From positions 2,542,001-2,606,000 of the forward strand of contig NZ_CP078069.1 of assembly GCF_019195435.1 (NCBI RefSeq): DNA of 64,000 nt, written 5' to 3'. Under the pieces are notes generated by a model, which saw nothing but the letters and a program-made list of their open reading frames with translations, made no database searches and was not told the origin of the DNA. This DNA is from Comamonas sp. NLF-1-9. Lineage in GTDB: Bacteria > Pseudomonadota > Gammaproteobacteria > Burkholderiales > Burkholderiaceae_C. Every line of letters begins with the position of its first letter. Positions within the stretch are counted from its first letter, which is position 1. Below are positions 30,091-38,471 of the stretch, in pieces. Made by a program: the position numbers and the translations under genes.

Positions 30091-31539
30091 TTACCCGGGC
30101 GTGCGAGCGCTTGCCGCTCCAATGGCCTGGTACAGCGCCACGCTGTCGCTCAGGCGCTGGGCCTGCGCGGCCACCCGTTGCAGGGCGCTTTGCTGAGCCT
30201 GCTGCTGTGCTATCAGCAACTGCACTTCACTCACTGCGCCCAGGCGCAGGCGCTCTTCGGCCAGCTGCACGCTCTGGCGCGCGCTGGCGTCGGCGCTCAT
30301 CAGCGCCTGCTCGGTTTGTGCGTCGTGCTCGATGGCGCGCAGCACGTCGGCCACCTCACGCAGTGCCTGCAGCACCACGCTCTGGTAGTTGGCGCTGGCG
30401 GCATCCAGCGCCGCCATCGCTGCTTGCTCTTCGGAGGGCTGCGCGGCGTTGAACAAGGGCGCGCCCAGCTGCGCGCCCAGCGCCCAGACCGCCGAGGCAC
30501 CGCCAAACAAGGCCCCGGCGGCAAGCGCCTGGCTGCCCAGGCTGGCGCTGAGCGTGAGCTGCGGGTAGCGCCGGGCCACGGCGGCGCCGTGTTCGGCATG
30601 TGCGGCGTGCAGCAGCGCCTCGCTGGCCTGAATGTCGGGGCGCTGGCGCACCAGTGCGGAGGGCACGAGCAGCGGCAGCTCGGCGGGCAGCGTGAAATCG
30701 GCCAGCACGAAGGCGGGCACTTGCGCCGTGCCCGGCGCCTGCCCGCAGAGCAGCGCCAGCAGGTGCTCGGTTTGCTGCAACTGGCGGCGCAGCGGCGGCA
30801 GGCTGGCGCGGGTTTGCTCGGCTTGGGTGGCGAGCGCCAGCGCCTCGTCGGGCAGGGCCTGGCCCAGGCGTTGGCGCTCATGCGCCAGGTGCAACTGCCG
30901 CAATTGGCCAGAGAGCAGCGCATCGCTGACTTCGATCTGCGCCGCAAGGCGTGCGCGGGTGATGGCGGCCTGCGCAATCTGCCCGGCAAGCATCAGGCGT
31001 GCGGCATCAAGCTCATGGCGGCGCCAGGCGGTTCGGTCGGCGAGTTGCTGCAGGGTATGGCCCTGCACACCGGAAAGATCGAACTGATAGCGCACGCCTA
31101 CGCTGGCGCTGTACAGGCGAAATTCACGCCCCGTGCCCTCTTGGCCCTGGGCGGCGCCTGTGGCGCGTTGCTGCTGCATGCCAAGGCCGGCGTCGACCTG
31201 CGGCATCCGCATGCTGTCCGCCTGGGCCTGTTGGCGCGCCTGCGCCTGAGTGAGCAGCGCCTGCGCGGCAGCCAGCGTCGGGCTGGCCTTGAAAGCCTGC
31301 TCGATCAGGGCGTCGAGTCCGGGCGATTGCAGCGCCCGCCACCATGCTGGCTCAGGCGCCTGCACGACGATGATTCGCTGCGCGCCGCTGGCTGCGGGGG
31401 CTGTCGCTTCATTGGCAGTGGGCGTGTAGCTTTGCATCGTGGGCGCAGCGGGCCGGGTAAACGGGGCGGTGGTACTGGCGCAGCCCGCGAGCGCGGCAGC
31501 AGCCAGCACCGCCGTCAGGGAGCTTGGAAACCGGGGCAT
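30091..31539 (-). CDS. outer-membrane efflux lipoprotein (NodT/TolC family)
   Basis: This 482-residue protein has a lipoprotein signal with AAALAGCAS (lipidated Cys19) and the duplicated OEP architecture: long helical segments rich in Ala, Gln and Leu, and two beta regions such as LYSASVGVRYQFDLSG and RYPQLTLSASLGSQALAAG. It forms the outer-membrane channel of a tripartite exporter. Its start overlaps the stop of the ABC ATPase gene by one base, so it is the last gene of the TetR-MFP-permease-ATPase-channel operon. Confidence 0.92.
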   Translation of the reverse strand: MPRFPSSLTAVLAAAALAGCASTTAPFTRPAAPTMQSYTPTANEATAPAASGAQRIIVVQAPEPAWWRALQSPGLDALIEQAFKASPTLAAAQALLTQAQARQQAQADSMRMPQVDAGLGMQQQRATGAAQGQEGTGREFRLYSASVGVRYQFDLSGVQGHTLQQLADRTAWRRHELDAARLMLAGQIAQAAITRARLAAQIEVSDALLSGQLRQLHLAHERQRLGQALPDEALALATQAEQTRASLPPLRRQLQQTEHLLALLCGQAPGTAQVPAFVLADFTLPAELPLLVPSALVRQRPDIQASEALLHAAHAEHGAAVARRYPQLTLSASLGSQALAAGALFGGASAVWALGAQLGAPLFNAAQPSEEQAAMAALDAASANYQSVVLQALREVADVLRAIEHDAQTEQALMSADASARQSVQLAEERLRLGAVSEVQLLIAQQQAQQSALQRVAAQAQRLSDSVALYQAIGAASARTPG

Positions 31540-32249
31540 CAGCAGCTCCTTCCTTCACCCGCCTCTTCGTGCGTGACGCCGTCGCGGATGTGGTAAATGC
31601 GTTTGAAGGTGGGGATGATTTTTTCGTCGTGCGTGACCACGACCACGGCAGTCTGGTAGCGCTGCGCCATCGCGTTCAGGATGCGCACCACGGCCATGGC
31701 CCGCTCGGAATCGAGCGGCGCCGTGGGCTCGTCGGCCAGGATCACCGGCGGGCGGTTGATCAGGCCGCGTGCAATCGCCACGCGCTGCTGCTCGCCGCCA
31801 GAGAGCAGCGCCGGCATGGCGCTTGCGCGGTGCTGCACGTCCAGCGCGGTGAGCAGCTCCATGGCCCGCTCGCGCGCCTGGGCATTGGGCACGCCCGCGA
31901 GCATGGGCAGCAGCGCCACGTTGTCCAGCACGTCCAGAAACGGAATCAGGTAGGGCGCCTGAAACACGAAGCCGATCTTGTCGCGGCGCAGCGCGCGCAA
32001 CTCGCGTACCTTCCAGCCGTTGTCGAAAATGGTCTCGTTGCCCAGCGCCATGCGTCCTGTCGTCGGGTCCGTCACCGCGCCCAGGCATTTGAGCAGCGTG
32101 CTCTTGCCCGAGCCCGAGGGGCCGATCAGCCCCACCACTTCGCCGGGTGCCACGTGCATGTTCACGTCCTTGAGCGCAAGCACGGCCGAGTCGCCCGAGC
32201 CGTAGCGCTTGGACAGGCCGGCTATGTATATGCCTTTGTCCTGGCTCAT
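31539..32249 (-). CDS. ABC exporter ATPase (DevA/MacB-like)
   Basis: This 236-residue ATPase has Walker A GPSGSGKS, the Q-loop in [11 protein letters not shown], signature [13 protein letters not shown] and Walker [13 protein letters not shown]. It powers the FtsX-like permease encoded upstream. The D-loop and His switch (VVVTHDEK) are present, so it should be active. There is a single base between the permease stop and this start, and a one-base overlap with the channel gene. Confidence 0.94.
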   Translation of the reverse strand: MSQDKGIYIAGLSKRYGSGDSAVLALKDVNMHVAPGEVVGLIGPSGSGKSTLLKCLGAVTDPTTGRMALGNETIFDNGWKVRELRALRRDKIGFVFQAPYLIPFLDVLDNVALLPMLAGVPNAQARERAMELLTALDVQHRASAMPALLSGGEQQRVAIARGLINRPPVILADEPTAPLDSERAMAVVRILNAMAQRYQTAVVVVTHDEKIIPTFKRIYHIRDGVTHEEAGEGRSC

Positions 32250-32250
32250 G

Positions 32251-33462
32251 TCAGCCTCCGATGGCTTCTGCGGGGTCTACGCGCAGCGCCATACGGATGG
32301 CCACCACGCTGGCGAGCGCACAAATGGCCATCACGGCGAAGAAGCCGATCACCGAATCCTGTGCAATCAAGAGTACGTACTTGGGAAAGATGGGCGCCGA
32401 CCAGCTGGCGCTGATCTTGCCCACGGCAAAACCGATCATGCCCAGCGCCAGCGCCTGCTGCAGGATCATGGCGGCGATGGTGCGGTTCTTGGTGCCTATG
32501 AGCTTGAGCACCGCGATCTCGCGGATCTTGTCCATGGTGAGCGTGTAGATGATGAAAGCGACGATGGCGGCGCTCACGATGGCGAGGATGGCGAGAAACA
32601 TGCCGATCTGCTTGGCCGAGGTGGCAATCAGCTTGCTCACCAGGATGTCCTGCATCCGCGCGCGGGTGTGCACGCTGAGCTGCGTGCTGCGCTCGATCGC
32701 GCTGGCCGTGGCCTCGGGGTTGGCGCCGGCTGCCAGGCGTACCAGGATGGCGTTGACCGAGGTGCTGGCTGATTGGCTGGCGTTGATCGCCTCCAGCAGG
32801 CCGGGCACGCCCGGGCGATTGAACGCCGGGTTGGCTGCGCTGCGCCGGCGTGCGGCGCGGATGGCGTCGTTGTCCTTCAGGAACTGCGCCTGCTGCGCGT
32901 CTTTCAGCGGGATGAAAACCATGGGGTCGCCGCTGGAAGACACCATGCGCCGGGTCAGTCCCACCACCTCGTAGCGGTGGCGACGAATGGCGAGCACGTC
33001 GCCCAGGCGAAAACCGCTCGCGATGTCGGCCACCGCTTCGTAGTGCCCGCGCGTGATTTGCCGCCCGGCCACCAGATACGGCGGCCAGCCGGGCGTGCCT
33101 GCGGCCTCATCGGCGGCAATGCCCACCACCATGGCGCGCGTGTCGTCTGCATCGCCTTCCTTGCGCACCTGCATGGTGAAGTAGGTGACGTTGGCGGCGC
33201 GCGCCACGCCGGGCAGTGCTCTCACCTGGCGCCAGGCGTCGTCGGCGAGGCTGGACGATTCCGCGTAGGGCCCCAGCGTGCCCTGCTGCACCACCCAGAG
33301 GTCGGCGCCGCTGTTGTCCAGGAGCGCCTGGCCGTCGTCGACCATGCCGCGATAGACACCTGCCATCACCAGCGTGACGCCGATCAAGAGACCCAGGCCG
33401 AAACCGGTGAAGATGAACTTGCCCCAGCTGTGCAGGATGTCGCGCCCGGCGAGCGAAATCAC
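32251..33462 (-). CDS. FtsX-like ABC exporter permease (DevC-like)
   Basis: This 403-residue permease has one N-terminal transmembrane helix (FIFTGFGLGLLIGVTLVMAG), a large periplasmic region (about 40-265) and three C-terminal helices with the FtsX-type IREIAVLKLIGTKNRTIAAM cytoplasmic loop. I chose GTG 33462, which overlaps the adaptor stop (GTGA); no ATG lies at the right place. Size and topology match DevC/MacB-type exporters of lipids, peptides or drugs. The substrate is unknown. Confidence 0.88.
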   Translation of the reverse strand: MISLAGRDILHSWGKFIFTGFGLGLLIGVTLVMAGVYRGMVDDGQALLDNSGADLWVVQQGTLGPYAESSSLADDAWRQVRALPGVARAANVTYFTMQVRKEGDADDTRAMVVGIAADEAAGTPGWPPYLVAGRQITRGHYEAVADIASGFRLGDVLAIRRHRYEVVGLTRRMVSSSGDPMVFIPLKDAQQAQFLKDNDAIRAARRRSAANPAFNRPGVPGLLEAINASQSASTSVNAILVRLAAGANPEATASAIERSTQLSVHTRARMQDILVSKLIATSAKQIGMFLAILAIVSAAIVAFIIYTLTMDKIREIAVLKLIGTKNRTIAAMILQQALALGMIGFAVGKISASWSAPIFPKYVLLIAQDSVIGFFAVMAICALASVVAIRMALRVDPAEAIGG

Positions 33463-34610
33463 GGTTGCACCCCGGCGATGCGCGCCACCTGCTGGACGCG
33501 GCGCTTGTCGGTCAGCGCGCGTTCGCTGTGCACGATGACGGTGTCCTCGGCTTGCAAGCCCGTCACGATCTGCACGCGTCCCTGCAGATCGCTGCGGCCG
33601 GTTTTCACGGGTACGAAGCGCGCCCGGCCATCGGCCACTTGCCACACTCCGGTTTCACCGCCCCGGTGGTGCAGCGCGGCGTTGGGCAGCACCGGCGTGG
33701 CCGCCAGCGCAGGCAGTTGCAGCGTGACCTCGGCAAGTTCGCCCAGCGGCGGCAGCGGCGTGGGCAGTTGCTCGAACACCACCTTGGCCAGCAGCTCCTC
33801 GGTCACCGCATCGGCCTTGGGCTCCACGCGCAGCACGCGACCGGTGAGTGGTTCACTGCGGCGTGAGCGCAGGCGTATCTGCGCGGGCAGTCCGGGCGCA
33901 AGCCCTGCGGCGCTGATCTGATCGAGCCGCAGATTGATCCAGAGGCTGGCCGGGGCGATCACCTCCAGCACCGCTTGACCGGCCACCACGGTGCTGCCGG
34001 GTTCTGCCTCGCGCGCGCTCACGATGCCGTCCTTGTTTGCCACGAGGCGCAGCTGGCCGCGCTGGGCGCGCAGCGCGGCGATGTCTGCCGTGGTGCGGAC
34101 AAGGTCTTCACGCGCCGCAGCCAGGGCGGCATCGGCCACGGCCAACTCCTGGCGTTTCGTGAGCAGCAGCTCTTCGCTGGTGGAATGCGCGGCCAGCAAC
34201 TGGGCGTAGCGCTCGGCTTGCGCACTGGCAAAACCCTGGCGCGCAGTGGCCTCGCGCAGCGCGGCTTGGCTGCGCTTGCGCAGCGCCTGCAGGGCTTGCA
34301 GACGCTCGTCCAAGTCCACCGGCTCCATTTCACCAAGCAATTGCCCGGCGCGCACCACATCACCCACGTCCACATCGAGATGCTTGACGCGCGCGGCCAC
34401 GGTGGGCCCCAGACGCATGGTGTGGCGCGCCTCCACGGTGCCTATGCCAAAGAGCGCCGGGGCAAGCTGAGCGCTCTCTACCCGCGCTTGCGTGACCTGT
34501 ACCGGCGCCATGGGTCCCGAACGCAGCGCCACCCAGGCCAGCAAGGCGGCCAGGGGCAGCAGCACGGCAAACAGCGCCAGCGTGCGGCGCTTGGGCAGGG
34601 CGAAGTTCAT
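33459..34610 (-). CDS. periplasmic adaptor (membrane fusion) protein
   Basis: This 383-residue HlyD/MacA-type adaptor has an N-terminal membrane anchor (LALFAVLLPLAALLAWVAL), a barrel/lipoyl half (LDVDVGDVVRAGQLLGEME), a coiled-coil hairpin (about 105-190), the second lipoyl half (VSAREAEPGSTVVAGQAVLE) and a C-terminal beta-barrel. It bridges the inner-membrane ABC exporter and the outer-membrane channel. Four-base overlaps join it to tetR upstream and to the permease downstream. Confidence 0.92.
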   Translation of the reverse strand: MNFALPKRRTLALFAVLLPLAALLAWVALRSGPMAPVQVTQARVESAQLAPALFGIGTVEARHTMRLGPTVAARVKHLDVDVGDVVRAGQLLGEMEPVDLDERLQALQALRKRSQAALREATARQGFASAQAERYAQLLAAHSTSEELLLTKRQELAVADAALAAAREDLVRTTADIAALRAQRGQLRLVANKDGIVSAREAEPGSTVVAGQAVLEVIAPASLWINLRLDQISAAGLAPGLPAQIRLRSRRSEPLTGRVLRVEPKADAVTEELLAKVVFEQLPTPLPPLGELAEVTLQLPALAATPVLPNAALHHRGGETGVWQVADGRARFVPVKTGRSDLQGRVQIVTGLQAEDTVIVHSERALTDKRRVQQVARIAGVQP

Positions 34611-35218
34611 TGCGCGGCTCCGGTCATGGCGTGGCGGTAGAGCAGGAACACGCCGGGCGCCTGGGTGCGCATCTGGCGCACGTCGCCCGCCAGCATGGAC
34701 TGCATCACCAGCCCCTGCACCGTGCCGACAAAGAGCAACGCTGCCGCCTGGTTGTCAACGTGTGCGCCGATCTCGCCCTGCTGCTTGCCCTTGGCGATCA
34801 GTCGTTGCAGGCGCTCGCCATAGTGCAGGATCAGGGTCTGCGCCACGCGTTTGGGCGCGCTGGCCTCGGCGCGCTGCAGCTCGCCAAACAGCATGCGCGG
34901 CACGCCGGGGTGCTCGACGATGAAGCGCACATGCGTCATGAACACGGCCTCCAGCGCAGCAAGCGGCGAGGGCGCGGCGGCAATCGCCTTGTCCACGCGT
35001 GCCAGCAGCCGCTCGGCCACCCAGCCCATGACGGCTTCGAGAATCGCTTCCTTGGTGGGGAAGTGCTTGAATAGCGCACCCTGGGTCACGCCCATGTGCC
35101 TGGCGATCGCGGTGGTGGAGATCTCGCTCGGATTGTGCTGGCCCGCCAGTTCGATCACCGCCTCGACGGCGGCGGCGCGCCGTTCGTCGGCGGAAAGGTA
35201 TTGACCGGAACTGCTCAT
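34607..35218 (-). CDS. TetR/AcrR-family repressor
   Basis: This 203-residue regulator has an N-terminal TetR helix-turn-helix (TTAIARHMGVTQGALFKHFPTKEAI, positions about 36-60) and a helical ligand-binding domain. It is the first gene of the exporter operon and overlaps the adaptor gene by four bases. A probable operator (35237-35254) lies 19-36 bases upstream, so it should repress its own operon until an export substrate binds. Confidence 0.92.
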   Translation of the reverse strand: MSSSGQYLSADERRAAAVEAVIELAGQHNPSEISTTAIARHMGVTQGALFKHFPTKEAILEAVMGWVAERLLARVDKAIAAAPSPLAALEAVFMTHVRFIVEHPGVPRMLFGELQRAEASAPKRVAQTLILHYGERLQRLIAKGKQQGEIGAHVDNQAAALLFVGTVQGLVMQSMLAGDVRQMRTQAPGVFLLYRHAMTGAAQ

Positions 35219-35236
35219 CGCATTGCTGAAAGAAAG

Positions 35237-35254
35237 TAAGTTATTACTATCTTA
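35237..35254 (-). promoter_or_regulatory. probable TetR operator
   Basis: TAAGTTATTACTATCTTA is an imperfect palindrome (TAAG...CTTA outer arms, TA...TA inner) in an A/T-rich stretch immediately before the tetR start. Its position and form fit an autoregulatory TetR site. Confidence 0.55.
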
Positions 35255-35298
35255 TGTGGCGCCGAGCCAAGCTGTCAAGCGACGCACGCACTATCGTC

Positions 35299-35333
35299 GT
35301 TCATGCCCGGTTCATGGATGGCGCGCTATACAT
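35299..35333 (+). promoter_or_regulatory. response-regulator site C and promoter of the PepSY two-component operon
   Basis: GTTCAT at 35299 and again at 35310 form a direct repeat 11 bp apart, the same unit as in sites A and B. Eleven bases later comes TATACAT (35327-35333), a good -10 element with no clear -35. That is the usual layout of an OmpR-type activated promoter. The PepSY start codon follows at 35341. Confidence 0.65.
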
Positions 35334-35340
35334 TGCAGCC

Positions 35341-35685
35341 ATGAACACCATGCGCTTCTTCCTTCTTCGCCGCCTTGCCTTGGCTGGCCTGCTGCTGGCT
35401 GCGCTCGGCGGCTCGGGGGTTTTGCTCGCAGGCGATGACGACCACGAACGCGCGCGCCAGGCGCTGACCAGCGGCCAGGTGTTGCCGCTCGCCGAAGTGC
35501 TTGCCAGAATGCAGCAGGAGGGCTTCTCCGGCCAGGTGCTCAAGGTTGAGTTCGAGCGAGAGCATGGTCGTTTCATCTACGAAATCCGCCTGCTGCAAGC
35601 CGAGGGCCGCGTGGCCAAGCTGGTGGTGGATGCGGTCGATGGCCGGGTGCTCAAGGTCAAACGCAAGGACAGGGACAGGCACTGA
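35341..35685 (+). CDS. PepSY-domain protein of a two-component operon
   Basis: This 114-residue exported protein has an N-terminal signal/anchor (RRLALAGLLLAALGGSGVLLA) and a PepSY domain with EVLARMQQEGFSGQVLKVEF and LVVDAVDGRVLKVKRKDR. Its stop overlaps the response-regulator start by one base (TGATG), so the three genes are coupled. PepSY proteins next to QseBC/PmrAB-type systems are common; it may modulate the sensor in the periplasm. Confidence 0.85.
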   Translation: MNTMRFFLLRRLALAGLLLAALGGSGVLLAGDDDHERARQALTSGQVLPLAEVLARMQQEGFSGQVLKVEFEREHGRFIYEIRLLQAEGRVAKLVVDAVDGRVLKVKRKDRDRH

Positions 35686-36359
35686 TGCGCCTCCTGGTGG
35701 TGGAAGACGAGCCCGTGCTGCGCGAGCAACTCGCGCAGGCGCTGCGCGATGCCGGTCACACGGTCGAGGAGACCGGCGATGGCCGCGAGGCGCATTACCT
35801 GGGCGACGCCGAAAGTTTCGACGCCGTGGTACTCGACCTGGGCTTGCCGCAGATGGACGGCCTCTCGGTGCTGCGCCGCTGGCGCAGCGCGGGGCGAAGG
35901 ATGCCGGTGCTCATCCTCACCGCGCGCGGCAGTTGGCAGGAGAAGGTGGAGGGCATGGATGCCGGTGCCGACGATTACCTGGCCAAGCCCTTTCACATGC
36001 AGGAGCTGCAGGCGCGACTGCGTGCCCTCCTGCGCCGCCAGACCGGGCACGCGAGCAGCCAGTGGCAGTGCGGCGAGATCGCACTCGATACCCGCAGCGC
36101 CCGCGCGGCGGTGGCTGGCCAGCCGCTGGCACTGACCAGCCACGAGTTCAAGCTGCTCGCGCTTTTGATGCAGAAGAAGGGGCAGGTGCTCTCGCGCACC
36201 GAACTCTCCGAGCACCTGTACCCGCTCGATGAGGACCGCGACTCCAACACCATCGAAGTCTTTATCGCGCGCCTGCGCAAGAAGCTGCCCGAAGGCTGCA
36301 TAGAAACCTTGCGCGGGCTGGGCTATCGCCTGGTGGAGCCTGCGGCCAGCGGCGCATGA
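35685..36359 (+). CDS. OmpR-family response regulator
   Basis: This 224-residue regulator has a receiver domain (phosphoacceptor Asp51 in VVLDLGLP, Lys101 in DYLAKPF) and a winged-helix DNA-binding domain (about 125-220) with TSHEFKLLALLMQKKG and IEVFIARLRKKL. It belongs to the QseB/PmrA/TctD-like group. Sites A, B and C, with 11-bp spacing, are its likely targets. Its stop overlaps the kinase start (ATGA). Confidence 0.93.
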   Translation: MRLLVVEDEPVLREQLAQALRDAGHTVEETGDGREAHYLGDAESFDAVVLDLGLPQMDGLSVLRRWRSAGRRMPVLILTARGSWQEKVEGMDAGADDYLAKPFHMQELQARLRALLRRQTGHASSQWQCGEIALDTRSARAAVAGQPLALTSHEFKLLALLMQKKGQVLSRTELSEHLYPLDEDRDSNTIEVFIARLRKKLPEGCIETLRGLGYRLVEPAASGA

Positions 36360-37729
36360 AAGGTTCACTGCGCTGGCGCCTGCTGGTGGGCACGCTCGCT
36401 TGGGTGGCCATTACCCTTGCAGTGGCGGGCTGGGGATTGGCAGCCTTGTTTCGCGAGCATGTGATGGCGCAGTGGCAGGCGCAGCTGGTGCAGCAGCTCG
36501 ACCAGTTGAGCGGCGCGCTCGATTGGGTGGATGGCCAGCCCAGGCTGGGCGCGATGGCGGGCGATGCCAGACTCTCTACCCCGCTCTCGGGCTGGTACTG
36601 GCAGATCGACCGTTTGGGCACGCAGCCGCAAGCCGCCATCGCGCGTTCGCGTTCGCTCTGGGATCAGACCTTGGCGCTGCCTGCCGCATTGGGCAAGACC
36701 ACGGGCGACAAGGTTTTGCATTTGAGCGACGCCCAGGGCCATGCGCTGCTGGCGGTGGCGCGCACGCTCGAGCTGCCCGACGCAGGTGCGCCGCCCTTGC
36801 TTGTGACGGTGGCCGGTGATGAAGCGCTGGTGGCGCAGCCGATTGCGCGCTTCACCCATTTGCTGTGGATCACGCTCGCCATCCTTGCCGCTGGCCTGTT
36901 GCTGGCCGTTGCCCTGCAGCTGCAGCTGGCGCTGCGGCCACTGGCGCTGCTGCGCCGGCGTCTGGCTGCGGTGCGCGCGGGCGCAAGCGGACAGCTCCCC
37001 GGGCAGTTTCCACAAGAGCTGCAGCCGCTGGTGGCCGAGTTCAACCACGTGCTGGCTGAAAACGCCGAGATGGTGCAGCGGGCCCGCGCGCAGGCAGGCA
37101 ACCTCGCGCACGCGGTGAATACGCCGCTGGCGATCATCGCCAACGCCGCCGAGCAGGACGACAGCGCGCTGGCTCTCCTGGTGCGCGAGCAGGTGCAAAG
37201 CGCCCGCCGGCAGGTGGATTGGCATCTGGCGCGCGCGCGCGCGGCGGCAGCGGTGCGCGCCACGGGCCTGGCCACACCGGTGCTCGAGCCGCTGCAGGCG
37301 CTGGTGCGCACCATGCAGCGCCTGTATGCGGACCGCGGGCTGCGCTTCGAACTGGCCGATGGCGTGCCGCCGGCGCAATTTCGGGGCGAAGCGCAGGACT
37401 TGTACGAAATGCTCGGAAACCTGCTGGACAACGCCGGCAAGTGGGCGCGCTCGTGCGTGCGGGTGGCGGTGCGCTCCGAGGGTGACCAGCTTGTCTTCAC
37501 CATCGACGACGACGGTCCCGGCATCCCCGAGGCCGAACGCCAGCGCATGTTCGAACGCGGCGTGCAACTGGGCGACGTGCGCAGCGACACGCAGGGCGCG
37601 CGCGGGGGCGCCGGTCTGGGGCTGGACATCGTGCGCTCGCTGGCGCAAACCTATGGGGGCGAGGTGCACGCCGGCATTGCGCCGCTGGGCGGCTTGCGCA
37701 TGTGCCTGAGCCTGCCCGCCAGTACTTGA
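36356..37729 (+). CDS. sensor histidine kinase
   Basis: This 457-residue kinase has transmembrane helices at about 9-30 and 166-190 around a periplasmic sensor of about 135 residues. A HAMP region follows, then the phosphoacceptor His252 in NLAHAVNTPLA, a PhoQ-like H-box rather than the usual HE/D-L-R-T-P form. The ATPase has N (NLLDNAGKW), G1 (DDDGPGIP) and G2 (GGAGLGLDIV) boxes. It pairs with the preceding response regulator. The signal is unknown; redox or metal state is suggested by the linked PepSY/flavin genes. Confidence 0.92.
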   Translation: MKGSLRWRLLVGTLAWVAITLAVAGWGLAALFREHVMAQWQAQLVQQLDQLSGALDWVDGQPRLGAMAGDARLSTPLSGWYWQIDRLGTQPQAAIARSRSLWDQTLALPAALGKTTGDKVLHLSDAQGHALLAVARTLELPDAGAPPLLVTVAGDEALVAQPIARFTHLLWITLAILAAGLLLAVALQLQLALRPLALLRRRLAAVRAGASGQLPGQFPQELQPLVAEFNHVLAENAEMVQRARAQAGNLAHAVNTPLAIIANAAEQDDSALALLVREQVQSARRQVDWHLARARAAAAVRATGLATPVLEPLQALVRTMQRLYADRGLRFELADGVPPAQFRGEAQDLYEMLGNLLDNAGKWARSCVRVAVRSEGDQLVFTIDDDGPGIPEAERQRMFERGVQLGDVRSDTQGARGGAGLGLDIVRSLAQTYGGEVHAGIAPLGGLRMCLSLPAST

Positions 37730-37932
37730 ACGGATCAGGCGGCAGGCAATTGGTCAGCCCACGCCCGGCGGCCGGGCGCTGGCCCGGGTGCTGGCAGGCA
37801 TCGGTCCGGGTTTTCGGCTTCGTCGCTGTCCGGCATGGACGGCTTGCTCGGGACGCAGCGGCGCGGCCTTGCGGCGCAAGAACGTCAGCGAGCCGGATTT
37901 GCCGCAAGCTTCAAGAGGCGCGGTTCACTGCG

Positions 37933-38286
37933 TCACTGCGCCAGGCCGGTGTGCTCCTGGCGCCAACTGCTCGAACGTGCAAGCGGCCCCCATGCAATCC
38001 AGTGCGGCCCGGCGCCGCGGCTGTAGTAGTAGTCGCCCAGCGGGCTGATGGCCACGGCGCGCGGCGTGCCCGGCCCGTTGAAGAACTGCCAGCCATAGCC
38101 GAGCTCGCCCGCCTGCGCGCCGTTGCCCACGGTGCGCCAGCGAAAAGTCGGCGCCTGGCTGCCCTGCTGCTGGGCGAGCGACTCCGTCGCATGCGCGCTG
38201 CTGCTCCGTGCGTGCTCGTCGGTTGGCGCGGCACAGCCCGCCAGTGCGAGCAGCAATACGCCGGCCATCAAAGGGTTGGTGTGCAT
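37933..38286 (-). CDS. small lipoprotein, paralogue of the secreted protein at 25325-25612
   Basis: This 117-residue protein has a lipobox (LLLALAGCAAP, Cys18) and an unstructured Ser/Ala/Gln linker. It carries the conserved block GELGYGWQFF and ISPLGDYYYSRGAGPHWIAW, which matches the small secreted protein of the redox cluster over about 40 residues. It ends about 200 bases after the histidine kinase gene, on the opposite strand. I do not know the family. The two copies flank the redox/exporter/two-component block, one secreted and one lipid-anchored. Confidence 0.75.
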   Translation of the reverse strand: MHTNPLMAGVLLLALAGCAAPTDEHARSSSAHATESLAQQQGSQAPTFRWRTVGNGAQAGELGYGWQFFNGPGTPRAVAISPLGDYYYSRGAGPHWIAWGPLARSSSWRQEHTGLAQ

Positions 38287-38471
38287 GGGCAATCTCCTTG
38301 AGGTTTTGCAAACGCGAGAGTGCAGGGCGGGCAGCAATCGGCGTGCCCGGCTCGGCCCTTCGCGCGGCATTGCCCCGCCTGCCCGCTGCGGCGCGCTCGG
38401 CGCGGCCGGCTCTGGCAGCGCGGCGGCGCAGGCGGCATGATCGGCACATCGGCAATCAAGGGAGCATGGGC

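Noticed and set aside
29904..30122. 72-codon minus-strand frame in the gap before the outer-membrane channel gene
   Set aside because: No ribosome-binding site, signal or family similarity is visible, and part of it overlaps regulatory site B. The 29824-30090 gap otherwise shows only that site.
37763..37777. Perfect GCCCGGC/GCCGGGC inverted repeat after the histidine kinase gene
   Set aside because: The loop would be a single base and no T-run follows, so it is not credible as a terminator.
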